A stretch of DNA of 28,148 bases from a bacterium. GTDB lineage: Bacteria > UBP14 > UBA6098. This document shows positions 1 through 12,082 of this stretch, one piece after another. Below the pieces are notes generated by a model. It ran no database searches, was not told the origin of the DNA, and was given only the letters and a program-made list of their open reading frames with translations. Position 1 is the stretch's first letter; each line of letters begins with the position of its first letter. The stretch lies in NCBI GenBank assembly GCA_030642425.1, contig DAOWNU010000001.1, positions 1 through 28,148 on the forward strand, written 5' to 3'. The position numbers and the translations under genes are program-made.

Positions 1-64
1 CCCGCATATTTCACAAATTCCACCCGAACAATTATTGTAGATTATGGAAAGTGCTCTTGTGTTA

Positions 65-173
65 TTGGAATAAGGGTTCAAGGGGTCGAGGGTTCAAGGG
101 GTCAAGGGGTCAAGGGAAATACAAAAACACTCGAGCCCTCGAATCCTTGAATCCTTGATCCCTATTCCTATTC
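65..173. repeat. Palindromic G-rich/C-rich repeat element after rpsL
   Basis: The left arm (about 72-116) is built from short repeats of the type GGGGTCAAGG and GGGTTCAAGG. The right arm (about 129-163) carries the complementary CCTTGAATCC and CCTTGATCCC types, and flanking GGAATAAGGG / CCCTATTCC extends the pairing outward. Transcribed from rpsL it would form a long imperfect hairpin just past the stop codon, so it could act as a 3' stabiliser or weak terminator, although there is no U tract. Similar G/C-rich palindromes occur as dispersed intergenic repeats in many bacteria. Positions 1-64 show no gene I can support. Confidence 0.7.
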
Positions 174-184
174 GGTATTGCCGA

Positions 185-559
185 CTATTTTTTCGGCTTC
201 TTGGTGCCGTATTTCGAGCGGCTCTTGTTTCTGCCGTCAACACCGGTGGCGTCGAGAGCGCCGCGAATAATATGATACCTCACGCCGGGAAGGTCCTTTA
301 TCCTGCCGCCACGAACCAGAACAATACTGTGTTCCTGAAGCGTGTGGCCCTCGCCGGGGATATAGCATGTAACCTCTATTCCATTGGTCAGGCGCACACG
401 GGCTATTTTGCGCAGCGCGGAATTCGGTTTTTTCGGGGTCATTGTATAAACCCTGATACACACGCCGCGTCGCTGCGGGCAGTTCTTAAGGGCGGGCGAT
501 TTGGTCTTTTTCGTCGGCTTTTTCCGGCCGCTTTTTACAAGTTGATTGATTGTAGGCAT
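185..559 (-). CDS. rpsL: 30S ribosomal protein S12
   Basis: This 124-aa protein is a small-subunit ribosomal protein at the decoding centre, where it takes part in tRNA selection. The sequence is near canonical: CPQRRGVC at 27-34, TPKKPNSALRK at 41-51, and GGRIKDLPGVRYH from 84. Lys43 and Lys88, the usual sites of streptomycin-resistance substitutions, are both the wild-type lysine, and Asp89 (the methylthiolation site in other species) is present. The start at MPTINQ is chosen over an in-frame upstream ATG because an AAGGAG site sits just before it and the family begins there. It follows rpoC by 22 nt. The usual next gene, rpsG, does not start in the 184 nt downstream. Confidence 0.97.
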   Translation of the reverse strand: MPTINQLVKSGRKKPTKKTKSPALKNCPQRRGVCIRVYTMTPKKPNSALRKIARVRLTNGIEVTCYIPGEGHTLQEHSIVLVRGGRIKDLPGVRYHIIRGALDATGVDGRNKSRSKYGTKKPKK

Positions 560-581
560 ATTCGATACTCCTTCTTTTGTT

Positions 582-3500
582 CTATAAGTTATTGTAACTT
601 TCGGGATGTGTTTCAATAAAAAGTTCCTTCAACGATTCCGTCTCTTCCATCTCGGGGCCTTTGTATTTCGGTTGGATTTTCCTGTATTTCCCAAAGCCAG
701 TTCCCGCCGGGATAAGGCGTCCGATAATGACGTTCTCCTTCAGGCCGAGCAGCTCGTCTCTTTTGCCGCTGACCGCCGCTTCCGCGAGAACTCTCGTAGT
801 TTGCTGGAAACTCGCCGCGCTGATAAAGCTGTCTGTCGTGAGGCTTGCGCGTGTTATCCCCAGAAGAAGCGGCTCGAAAGTCGCTGGCTGGCTGCCCTGC
901 GCCATGATCTTATTGTTTTCCTCCAGGAATTCCCTTCTGTTCACTTCTTCATCCTCGAGAAACCTCGTGTCTCCGGGGGATTCGATCCTGACCTTACGAA
1001 GCATCTGTTTTATAATCACCTCGATATGTTTATCGTTGAGGGTGACTCCCTGAAGCCGATAGACCTCCTGTGTCTCGTTCAGCAAATAGTCCTGAACAGC
1101 GCGGTCTCCAAGCACCCTGAGAATATCGTGCGGGATAACCGGGCCGTCGCAGAGCTTCTGACCGGCGTGGACCTTGTCGTTCTCCTGCACAAGGATGTGC
1201 CTTCCACGTGGGATAATATACTCGAAGACCTCGCGTCCGACCTGAGGAGCCGCTTCCAAAAAGGCCTTTCCGTCGGGTCGAAGCCTGACAATCCGCGTCG
1301 GGGATATCTCGTAAATCAGGGAACCGTCCGGGTCGGTTCGGGGTTCGATCCCCACTCTGGCGAAACGGCTTCGCTTCCTTTGTTCGATTTTCAGGTTCCC
1401 GTCCTGAATAGAAACTCTGAAGCTGCGTCCGATTTTCAACGGTTCATCCTGCGGGACTTCATCGAGAATCTCGCCCCGCATTTCCTCCAGCGTATCGACC
1501 CCGAATACTTCTATCTTTGTCCCGGTCTTCCGTTCGGTTTCCGTGGGGAAACGAACGATGCCGTCGATCTCGGAGATAATTGCAGGCTCTTTCGGTTTTC
1601 TGGCCTCTAACAACTCCGCCACTCTGGGCAGTCCGCCGGTGATATCGCGCGTTTTCGACATCGATCTCAAAAGTTTGGCGAGTGGCTGCCCGGCTTTGAC
1701 CTTTTCGTCGTTTTCGACAAGCAGATGCGCCTCGGTGGGCATAGAATATGTCCCCAGTATTTTGCCGTTATCGTCCTTGATTATGAGTTTCGGATGGTAG
1801 TTGCGGTCGCGGAAGTCCATTATAACGAGCGACTTGGTCATGGTGGCATCGTCGACTTCCATCTTGGCCGTCCTGTCCTCGACTATATCAACAAACTCCA
1901 CCGTGCCGGTAACATCCGAGAGGATTGGGTTGATATATGGCTCCCACTCATAAAGAATCGATTTCGGGTCGATCTTTGTCCTGTGTTTGACATAAAGCTT
2001 TGCGCCGTAAGGCACTTTAAAATTATGCTCGATATCGTCCCTGTCCGTGATAATAATCTCGCCGGTGCGGTTGAGAACGATTCCCTCACTATCCCCGTCC
2101 GGGTCTTCGATAGCGCGAATATGCCTTAGCTTCACTTTGCCGCCGTATCGGCTGGTAACCTGAGATTGCTCCGTAATACGGCTTGCGGTTCCGCCGATAT
2201 GGAAGGTTCTAAGTGTAAGCTGGGTTCCGGGTTCTCCGATGGATTCCCCCGCGATGATCCCCACAGCTTCGCCCACATGAACGGGGCTATTCACAGCGAG
2301 ATCGCGTCCGTAACATTTCGCACAGACACCGTGGCGGGATTCGCATGTTAACACAGAGCGGATCATAACCGACTCGATGCCTCTATCCTCTATTTCGAGG
2401 GCCTGTTCGTCGGTAATTTCGGTGTCCGCTTCGACAATTATATTGTCCGTAATAGGATCGTAAATATCCTCCGCGGCCACCCGTCCGGCAATCCTTTCTC
2501 TCAGCGGGATAACAATATTTTCCCCCTCTTTCAGGGCAGTTCTCTCGACACCCTTGATCGTCCCGCAATCTTCTTCGTTGATTATCACGTCCTGGGCGAC
2601 GTCCACAAGCCTTCTGGTTAAATATCCGGCTTCGGCCGTTTTTAATGCCGTGTCCGCAAGTCCCTTACGCTGGCCGTGTGTGGAGATAAAATATTCGAGA
2701 ACTGTCAGCCCCTCTTTGAAATTTGACAGGATCGGCGTCTCGATAATCTCCTGCCCCGTCAGCCTTTTCTGCGGTTTGGACATAAGACCGCGCATGCCAG
2801 CCAACTGCCTGATCTGGTCCTGGCTTCCCCGCGCGCCGGAATCGACCATCATGGACAGGGCGTTGAAACCATGATCGGTTCTCAGGAGCGTTTTGAAGAG
2901 AGCCTCGGTAACATCGTCCTGCATTCGGTTCCAGATATCGATGACGTTATTGTATCGTTCACCCTCGGTAACCAATCCCTTTTGTCTGGCCGCATTGACT
3001 TTCCGCACTTCTTTTTTCGCATGTTCGATAAGTCCGGGTTTTTCCTGTGGCACAATCAGATCGTCCACGCCGATAGAAATCGCGGCTTGAGTTGCGAATT
3101 CGAAACCGAATGTTTTCAGTTCGTCGAGGAAAAGCGCCGTGGCCTTCAAACCCATCTTTTTGTAACTCAAAGCCACGAGGGAATTGAGAGTTTTCTTCTT
3201 CATTATTTCGTTATAATAGGGCATTCCAACGGGGATGGCCTGATTGAATAAAACCCTTCCGACAGTCGTCCAGATTATTACGCCCGGAATCTCGATATGA
3301 GCTAGAACGGTTTCGCTGGAAGACGACATCAGGCGGGCATGAAGCACCCCGCGCTCGGAATCGTATTCATCGTAATGAATTTGTCCCGCGCGACCCGCGG
3401 TAATTTCAATCGGTTCGCGTTCGGAAAGCTTATCGGGATCGCGCGAAAAACGCGGTATTCTGGCGATAACATCCCCGGCCTTGACCGATTCGCCGTCCTT

Positions 3501-5183
3501 GAACATCAAATGCTCTTCCTGTGGGATAATCCGCACCGCAATTTGCGGATGAAGTCCGATCTTCTTATGATCGTAAGCGATATTGACCTCGTTCGAGTTC
3601 AGGAATATCGTGCCTTCCCCCGGTTCGCCCGGTCTGTGCTTGGTGAGATAGTAGCATCCGAGAACCATATCCTGTGTTGGGCTGGCGACCGGCATGCCGT
3701 TGGATGGCCGCAAGATATTATTTGGGGCGAGCATGAGCCTGTGGGCCTCCATCTGTGCCTCGAAAGACAGCGGAACGTGCACCGGCATCTGGTCGCCGTC
3801 GAAGTCGGCGTTGAATGCCGCACAGACAAGTGGGTGGATATGTATTGCTTTGCCCTCGACAAGTTTCGGATAGAAGGCCTGGATACCCAATCTATGCAGT
3901 GTCGGCGCGCGGTTGAGAAGCACAGGATGATCTTTAATGATCTCTTCGAGAAGGTCCCAGATTTCGGGTTTCTCCTTCTCGACGAACTTCTTAGCGCTTT
4001 TAACTGTCTGCGTAAAGCCCTTTTCCTCCAGTTTTCGCAGGATGAAAGGCTTGAACAGCTCCAGAGCCATCGATTTTGGAAGCCCGCACTCGTGAAGTTT
4101 GAGTTCCGGTCCCACCACGATAACGCTTCGACCGGAATAATCGACGCGTTTTCCGAGGAGGTTCTGGCGGAAACGGCCCTGCTTCCCCCTCAGAAGCTCG
4201 GACAAAGATTTCAAGGGTCTGCGGGATCTTCCGCGCACCGAGCCGCTCTGTCGGCCATTGTCCAGCAGAGCGTCCACCGCCTCTTGAAGCATCCTCTTTT
4301 CGTTGCGAAGAATAACCTCTGGCGCTTGAATATCTATCAGCTTCTTAAGCCTGTTGTTTCGGTTGATCAGCCTGCGATAAAGGTCGTTAAGATCGCTCGT
4401 GGCGAACCTTCCGCCCTCTAAAGGCACCAGCGGTCGGAGATCGGGAGGTATAACCGGGATGATCTTGAATATCATCCATTCGGGCTGGTTATCGGAATGG
4501 CGGAAACTTTCTGCGACACCGAGACGCTTGAGCAGCGTTTTCCGCCTTTGCGAACTTGTCTCGGTCTTTATTCTGGTGCGAAGTTCTTTCACAAGTTCAT
4601 TAATGTCGATATTGGCAAGGAGCGTGTGAAGAGACGATGCGCCCATACCCGCCTTGAATTCAACATTGTTGGCCTTCAACTCGAAATATTCCTCGTCCGT
4701 GAGTATCTGGCCCGCGACAAGTCCCGTAACCTCGGCATCCCCCGGATCGACGACGATATAAGATTCGTAATAGATTATCTCCTCTATCTGCGAGATAGAG
4801 AGATCGAGAAGCCGCCCTATCCGCGACGGATGCGAGCGCACATACCAGATATGCGTTACCGGCACGGCCAGTTCGATATGCCCCATTCGGTCGCGGCGGA
4901 CACGGGCGCGGGTTATTTCCACGCCGCATCGGTCGCAGACCACACCCTTATATCGGATCCCCTTGTATTTTCCGCAAGAGCATTCCCAGTCCTTCACCGG
5001 ACCGAAGATTCTCGCGCAGAAAAGACCACCCTTCTCGGGCTTAAAGGTGCGATAATTAATAGTTTCCGGCTTAATAACCTCGCCGTAACTCCATGAGAGG
5101 ATCACTTCGGGGCTGGCCAACATAACCTTTACCCCCCTGAAATCCATCCCACTTTTGTCGTGAATATCGCTTGCTCTGGGCAC
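582..5183 (-). CDS. rpoC: DNA-directed RNA polymerase subunit beta'
   Basis: This is the catalytic largest subunit of RNA polymerase, 1533 aa, about 125 longer than in E. coli. The N-terminal zinc ribbon CSCGKYKG...CDRCG lies near residues 69-88. The Mg-binding NADFDGD motif falls at residues 458-464, so the three catalytic aspartates are D460, D462 and D464, the same numbers as in E. coli. The second zinc site (CESRHGVCAKC) and the trigger-loop motif LRTFHIGG around His995 are present. The start codon is GTG with a GGGAG site 7 nt upstream. It lies 51 nt after rpoB and 22 nt before rpsL, so all three are probably cotranscribed. Long ORFs on the opposite strand are shadows of its codon bias. 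Confidence 0.99.
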   Translation of the reverse strand: MPRASDIHDKSGMDFRGVKVMLASPEVILSWSYGEVIKPETINYRTFKPEKGGLFCARIFGPVKDWECSCGKYKGIRYKGVVCDRCGVEITRARVRRDRMGHIELAVPVTHIWYVRSHPSRIGRLLDLSISQIEEIIYYESYIVVDPGDAEVTGLVAGQILTDEEYFELKANNVEFKAGMGASSLHTLLANIDINELVKELRTRIKTETSSQRRKTLLKRLGVAESFRHSDNQPEWMIFKIIPVIPPDLRPLVPLEGGRFATSDLNDLYRRLINRNNRLKKLIDIQAPEVILRNEKRMLQEAVDALLDNGRQSGSVRGRSRRPLKSLSELLRGKQGRFRQNLLGKRVDYSGRSVIVVGPELKLHECGLPKSMALELFKPFILRKLEEKGFTQTVKSAKKFVEKEKPEIWDLLEEIIKDHPVLLNRAPTLHRLGIQAFYPKLVEGKAIHIHPLVCAAFNADFDGDQMPVHVPLSFEAQMEAHRLMLAPNNILRPSNGMPVASPTQDMVLGCYYLTKHRPGEPGEGTIFLNSNEVNIAYDHKKIGLHPQIAVRIIPQEEHLMFKDGESVKAGDVIARIPRFSRDPDKLSEREPIEITAGRAGQIHYDEYDSERGVLHARLMSSSSETVLAHIEIPGVIIWTTVGRVLFNQAIPVGMPYYNEIMKKKTLNSLVALSYKKMGLKATALFLDELKTFGFEFATQAAISIGVDDLIVPQEKPGLIEHAKKEVRKVNAARQKGLVTEGERYNNVIDIWNRMQDDVTEALFKTLLRTDHGFNALSMMVDSGARGSQDQIRQLAGMRGLMSKPQKRLTGQEIIETPILSNFKEGLTVLEYFISTHGQRKGLADTALKTAEAGYLTRRLVDVAQDVIINEEDCGTIKGVERTALKEGENIVIPLRERIAGRVAAEDIYDPITDNIIVEADTEITDEQALEIEDRGIESVMIRSVLTCESRHGVCAKCYGRDLAVNSPVHVGEAVGIIAGESIGEPGTQLTLRTFHIGGTASRITEQSQVTSRYGGKVKLRHIRAIEDPDGDSEGIVLNRTGEIIITDRDDIEHNFKVPYGAKLYVKHRTKIDPKSILYEWEPYINPILSDVTGTVEFVDIVEDRTAKMEVDDATMTKSLVIMDFRDRNYHPKLIIKDDNGKILGTYSMPTEAHLLVENDEKVKAGQPLAKLLRSMSKTRDITGGLPRVAELLEARKPKEPAIISEIDGIVRFPTETERKTGTKIEVFGVDTLEEMRGEILDEVPQDEPLKIGRSFRVSIQDGNLKIEQRKRSRFARVGIEPRTDPDGSLIYEISPTRIVRLRPDGKAFLEAAPQVGREVFEYIIPRGRHILVQENDKVHAGQKLCDGPVIPHDILRVLGDRAVQDYLLNETQEVYRLQGVTLNDKHIEVIIKQMLRKVRIESPGDTRFLEDEEVNRREFLEENNKIMAQGSQPATFEPLLLGITRASLTTDSFISAASFQQTTRVLAEAAVSGKRDELLGLKENVIIGRLIPAGTGFGKYRKIQPKYKGPEMEETESLKELFIETHPESYNNL

Positions 5184-5234
5184 GTTTATTCTCCCTCGTT
5201 AACGCGATATATTTAGGGAACAGGCCAAAACGGC

Positions 5235-9005
<3,771 letters not shown>

Positions 9006-9112
9006 GATTACCTCGCCTCATGCGGGTTTGCGCGTTGGTTTATTTTGCCGGAGCCGATAGGCCGTATTGCGATATAACAACACATTAGAAACAGCTATAA
9101 TAATAGACTGAC

Positions 9113-9168
9113 AAAAAGCCGAAATCTGCTCGGTTTGTTCCCATTTATTGGGCCGGGCAGAAACGGCT
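9113..9168 (-). terminator. Attenuator-like terminator between rplL and rpoB
   Basis: On the minus strand AGCCG, TCTGC and CGG pair with CCG, GCAGA and CGGCT, with a C/A mismatch and a small internal loop. The apical loop contains its own CCCA/TGGG stem. The descending arm runs straight into TTTTTGT. A U-tailed hairpin inside the rplL-rpoB gap matches the position of the partial terminator known in E. coli, which lowers rpoBC expression relative to the ribosomal proteins. Only the fold and U tract are seen; function is inferred. Confidence 0.6.
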
Positions 9169-9173
9169 GAATG

Positions 9174-9207
9174 GGGTCGTTCCATAGTATATCCTGCGGG
9201 ACGACCC
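9174..9207 (-). promoter_or_regulatory. Hairpin 3' of rplL (possible RNA processing site)
   Basis: GGGTCGTCCC on the minus strand pairs with GGAACGACCC (10 bp with one wobble) around a 14-nt loop. It starts 13 nt after the rplL stop codon and has no U tract. In E. coli an RNase III site lies in this same intergenic space. Here a role in processing or 3' protection of rplL mRNA is only inferred from position and stem strength. Confidence 0.45.
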
Positions 9208-9220
9208 GAATGTTGAAGCA

Positions 9221-9637
9221 TTACTTGATCTCGATTTTGGCGCCGACAGCTTCGATCTTTTCTTTGATCTGCTTGGCCTCGTCCTCGGGGATATTCTCAA
9301 GTATTGCCGCGGGAAGCGTGCCTTCGACAAAGTCTTTGGCTTCCTTCAATCCGAGGCTGGTTACCGCGCGGATTTCCTTGATGACCTTGATCTTCTGGTC
9401 GCCGAAATCCACGAGCATGGGAGTGAAGGATGTCTTCTCCTCTGCCGGGGCCTCCGCGCCCGGAGCGGCCGGACCGACTGCCATAGCAATCGGCGCCGCG
9501 GCGGAAACTCCGAACTTATCCTCGAGAGCCTTGACCAGATCGGCAAGCTCCATAACGGTGAGGTTCTCAATACTTTCGAGGATGCCCTTGGCGTTATCGC
9601 TCAGGTTGATCTCGGGAGCATTATCTTCGGGACACAT
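9221..9637 (-). CDS. rplL: 50S ribosomal protein L7/L12
   Basis: This 138-aa acidic stalk protein recruits and stimulates translation GTPases; dimers bind the L10 stalk base. The N-terminal dimerisation helix region (about 10-43) ends in an Ala/Pro/Gly-rich hinge (about 44-68). The C-terminal domain follows, with the conserved KIKVIKEIR...LGLKEAKDFVE factor-binding surface. It is slightly longer than the usual 120-130 aa because of an N-terminal CPEDNAPEINLS extension. The start is supported by AAGGAG 5 nt upstream. It lies 47 nt after rplJ, as expected for stoichiometrically linked stalk genes. The Cys at residue 2 is unusual. Confidence 0.96.
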   Translation of the reverse strand: MCPEDNAPEINLSDNAKGILESIENLTVMELADLVKALEDKFGVSAAAPIAMAVGPAAPGAEAPAEEKTSFTPMLVDFGDQKIKVIKEIRAVTSLGLKEAKDFVEGTLPAAILENIPEDEAKQIKEKIEAVGAKIEIK

Positions 9638-9684
9638 AGTTTCTCCTTTTTTATTTGTTATTATTTCACTAATCGAAACTTATT

Positions 9685-10206
9685 TTAGGCCGCTCGCTTC
9701 TTATCCGCAATGGCGTTCAAGGCCACCACGAACCCGCGGAGCAGACCCGACAAAGAATATACCAGACCGGTGATTGGCGAGGCGATACCGCGCACAACCT
9801 GCGCCCGGAGTTCATCGACACCTGGAAGCGAGGCGAGTTCCTGGAATTTGGATATATCCAGAAGCACGTCGTCGATAATGACGGCCTTGACATGAGGCTT
9901 CTCGTTCTCCTTGATAAACTGCTGGAGCGCCTTTGCCGGTGAAACGGGATCGTCGATTGTCATTACGATGCTCGACGGCCCGACCAGCACTTCGTCTATC
10001 GGTATCTGACCGGCTTCGACCCGCGCAAGACTGATAAGTCTGTTCTTGGCGATCCGAATCCTTCCCCCGCTTTCGCGCAATTTCGCCCGAAGTGCGGTTA
10101 TCTCAGATACGTTCAGCCCGGTATGATCCGTAATAAATTGAACATTGTGCGAAGAAAGAAGCTCGACGAGCTTCTTAACTTCCAGTTCTTTTGCCGGATT
10201 GGGCAC
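9685..10206 (-). CDS. rplJ: 50S ribosomal protein L10
   Basis: This 173-aa protein forms the base of the ribosomal stalk. Its N-terminal part binds 23S rRNA and its C-terminal helix carries L7/L12 dimers. Recognisable parts are the N-terminal VQFITDHTGLNVSEITALRAKLRESG and the central IAKNRL segment, followed by an Ala-rich C-terminal helix (LNAIADKKRAA). The start codon is GTG with an AAGGAGG site 5 nt upstream. Only 10 nt separate it from the rplA stop, so the structured L10 leader found upstream of rplJ in many bacteria cannot fit in a non-coding gap here. Confidence 0.96.
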   Translation of the reverse strand: MPNPAKELEVKKLVELLSSHNVQFITDHTGLNVSEITALRAKLRESGGRIRIAKNRLISLARVEAGQIPIDEVLVGPSSIVMTIDDPVSPAKALQQFIKENEKPHVKAVIIDDVLLDISKFQELASLPGVDELRAQVVRGIASPITGLVYSLSGLLRGFVVALNAIADKKRAA

Positions 10207-10216
10207 TATTCCTCCT

Positions 10217-10918
10217 TCATTTTTGCTGCAGGATATTGGCGAGGTCCACGCGAACGCCCGGTCCCATTGTTGTGGAGATCGTGCACGACTTGAAATAGGC
10301 GCCCTTGACCGCGGCGGGTTTGGCCTTGTTCAGGGCGTATATCAACGTGATGCAGTTCTCCTCGAGTTCCTCCATTGTAAAGGAGACCTTGCCGACCATT
10401 ACGTGTATTACTCCGCTCTTGTCGGTTCTGTATTCGATCTTACCGGCCTTCGCCTCTTTAACCGCCTGAGCGACATTCGGCGTGACAGTTCCGGCCTTCG
10501 GGTTAGGCATAAGCCCTCGCGGGCCGAGCACCTTTCCGAGCTTTCCGACCTTGCCCATCATTTTTGGATGAGCGATTGCCACGTCGAAATCGAACTCTCC
10601 GCCCTTTATCTTTTCCACCAGATCGTCGCTTCCCACGATTTCGGCGCCGGCTTCACTGGCGGCGTCGGCATCCTCGCCCTCGGCGAAAACCGCCACCCGG
10701 ACAGTCTTTCCGGTGCCGGCAGGCAAAATAACCGTCCCGCGGATCATCTGATCCGCGTGTCTCGGATCCACTCCGAGTTTCAAAGCCATATCCACCGATT
10801 CGTCGAATTTTGCGAACGAGCAGGACTTGATAAGTTCGAGCGCTTCCTTGAGAACAAAGGTTGCGTTGCTATCGATCTTCTCTCTCGCCGAATTATAATT
10901 TTTACCGTGCTTTGGCAT
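10217..10918 (-). CDS. rplA: 50S ribosomal protein L1
   Basis: This 233-aa protein forms the L1 stalk at the ribosomal E site and helps release deacylated tRNA. In many bacteria it also represses its own rplK-rplA mRNA. The diagnostic motif LGPRGLMPNPKAGTV lies in the middle, followed by KAGKIEYRTDKSGVIHVMVGK. The start is ATG with an AAAGGAGG site. It sits 11 nt after rplK in the same operon. Autoregulation through the rplK leader is possible given the hairpins there but is not shown by sequence alone. Confidence 0.97.
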   Translation of the reverse strand: MPKHGKNYNSAREKIDSNATFVLKEALELIKSCSFAKFDESVDMALKLGVDPRHADQMIRGTVILPAGTGKTVRVAVFAEGEDADAASEAGAEIVGSDDLVEKIKGGEFDFDVAIAHPKMMGKVGKLGKVLGPRGLMPNPKAGTVTPNVAQAVKEAKAGKIEYRTDKSGVIHVMVGKVSFTMEELEENCITLIYALNKAKPAAVKGAYFKSCTISTTMGPGVRVDLANILQQK

Positions 10919-10929
10919 TTCGACCTCCT

Positions 10930-11355
10930 TTAGCCCACGACTTCGATGCCCATATTTCGAGCGGTTCCCTCGATAATGCGCATCGCGCCTTCGATATCGT
11001 TCGCGTTGAGATCGGGCATCTTGGTTTCCGCAATTTTCTTAACCTGTTTGCGGGTAACCTTGCCAACCTTCTCGCGGTTCGGTTCGCCGGAACCTTTTGC
11101 GATACCTGCAGCCTTCAGAAGAAGGTCGCTGGCGGGTGGAGTTTTTGTTATGAAGTCGAATTTATTATCCTTATAGACTGTTATGACTACGGGGATAATG
11201 GAGTCGCCCAACTGCGCGGTCTGGCTGTTGAAGGTCTTGCAGAAATCCATAATATTGATTCCTGCCTGACCCAGAGCAGGCCCCACCGGCGGAGCGGGCG
11301 TCGCCTTGCCTGCAGGTATCTGCAGCTTTACGATAGTTTTTACTTCTTTAGCCAT
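10930..11355 (-). CDS. rplK: 50S ribosomal protein L11
   Basis: This 141-aa protein belongs to the GTPase-associated centre; it binds 23S rRNA and supports factor binding and RelA-type sensing. The N-terminal domain has the Pro/Gly-rich signature PAGKATPAPPVGPALGQ. The C-terminal RNA-binding domain includes AGIAKGSGEPNREKVGKVT and the final DIEGAMRIIEGTARNMGI. The start has an AAAGGAAG site upstream. It opens the rplKAJL cluster and is preceded by a 187-nt gap with a candidate promoter and two hairpins. Confidence 0.97.
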   Translation of the reverse strand: MAKEVKTIVKLQIPAGKATPAPPVGPALGQAGINIMDFCKTFNSQTAQLGDSIIPVVITVYKDNKFDFITKTPPASDLLLKAAGIAKGSGEPNREKVGKVTRKQVKKIAETKMPDLNANDIEGAMRIIEGTARNMGIEVVG

Positions 11356-11373
11356 ATACTTCCTTTCATCCTC

Positions 11374-11423
11374 CCACAGTTAGAGGCAAACCGTGGTAAA
11401 AGTGGACCTCCCGAGCACGGGAG
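11374..11423 (-). promoter_or_regulatory. Two hairpins in the rplK leader
   Basis: In transcription order, CTCCCG/CGGGAG with a TGCT loop (11408-11423) is followed by CCACGG/CTGTGG with one wobble pair (11374-11396), the second ending just before the Shine-Dalgarno site. L1 autoregulates the L11 operon in several bacteria by binding a leader structure that mimics its rRNA site, so this is the place to look for one. I cannot match the L1 consensus by eye. Confidence 0.4.
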
Positions 11424-11430
11424 ATGTGAA

Positions 11431-11458
11431 AAAATAGAAGTTTCAAAGAGTGCGTCAA
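11431..11458 (-). promoter_or_regulatory. Candidate sigma70-type promoter for rplK
   Basis: Read on the minus strand, TTGACG (11453-11458) and TATTTT (11431-11436) are spaced by 16 nt, with a T-rich stretch upstream. Predicted initiation near 11424 would place the two leader hairpins at the very 5' end of the rplK mRNA. This would allow rplK-rplL expression independent of the tuf-nusG segment. Confidence 0.5.
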
Positions 11459-11542
11459 AAAAAACTAATTGCCGATAAAACACAGTCGGCGATTATCTAA
11501 CAGGACTTATCTCATCCGGAGCCGCGATGTATATCTTCTTAT

Positions 11543-12082
11543 CTATTCTTCGTCCTCCTTGACCTGAAGGAAATCTACCTCCACCGGAGTGAGCCGCCCA
11601 AAAATGCTTACCATTACCTTTATCTTTCCGCGCTCGTGGTTGATATTGGAAATAGTCCCCGAAAAATCCCGGAAAGGCCCGTCCACGACCTTGACTACAT
11701 CGCCGACAATGAATGGGATCTCGATCTTATGTTCGGTGGACCCGATACCCTCGGTGCGCGCGCGAATCCTCGTGATCTCGTCCTCGTCCATCGGCATCGG
11801 TTTGCCGCCGCGAGTTGTGAGAAAATTTGTAACCCCCGGAGTGCCGTTGACAAGCGCGATCGACTCCTTCGAAAGCTCCATATTAACAATAATATAGCTC
11901 GGGAAGAACTTCCTCTGAACAGTCCGGCGCTTGCCCTGGCGCATTTCAATAATATCCTCGGTGGGGATAAGAATTTCGAGAATCCGGTCCTCGTATCCCT
12001 TCTCGCGGATCGCGGCCTCCAGATAGCGTTTCGCCTTCTGCTCGTGGCCCGAAAGAGTATGGACTACATACCAGTTGATCAT
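11543..12082 (-). CDS. nusG: Transcription termination/antitermination protein NusG
   Basis: This 179-aa elongation factor binds the RNA polymerase clamp and couples to Rho or to the ribosome. The N-terminal NGN domain starts with WYVVHTLSGHEQKAKRYLE, includes FFPSYIIVNM, and runs to about residue 110. The C-terminal KOW domain covers about 125-175 (VGDVVKVVDGPFRDFSGTI). The length is typical. Its ATG directly abuts the TAG stop of secE with no intervening base, so translation is probably coupled. Confidence 0.97.
   Translation of the reverse strand: MINWYVVHTLSGHEQKAKRYLEAAIREKGYEDRILEILIPTEDIIEMRQGKRRTVQRKFFPSYIIVNMELSKESIALVNGTPGVTNFLTTRGGKPMPMDEDEITRIRARTEGIGSTEHKIEIPFIVGDVVKVVDGPFRDFSGTISNINHERGKIKVMVSIFGRLTPVEVDFLQVKEDEE

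Noticed and set aside
1..60. Partial minus-strand frame with a Cys-rich segment at the window edge
   Set aside because: It is too short and has no start codon or ribosome site to support a gene.
560..616. Extended N terminus for rpsL
   Set aside because: The 19 extra residues overlap the rpoC end and are not part of S12; the AAGGAG site marks the internal start.
606..1610. 334-codon plus-strand ORF opposite rpoC
   Set aside because: It lies wholly inside rpoC on the other strand, and its sequence shows no domain; it arises from rpoC codon bias. The same holds for 3339-4421 and the long ORFs opposite rpoB.
9018..9330. Short minus-strand ORFs in the rplL-rpoB gap
   Set aside because: They overlap the hairpins or rplL in another frame and have no recognisable features.
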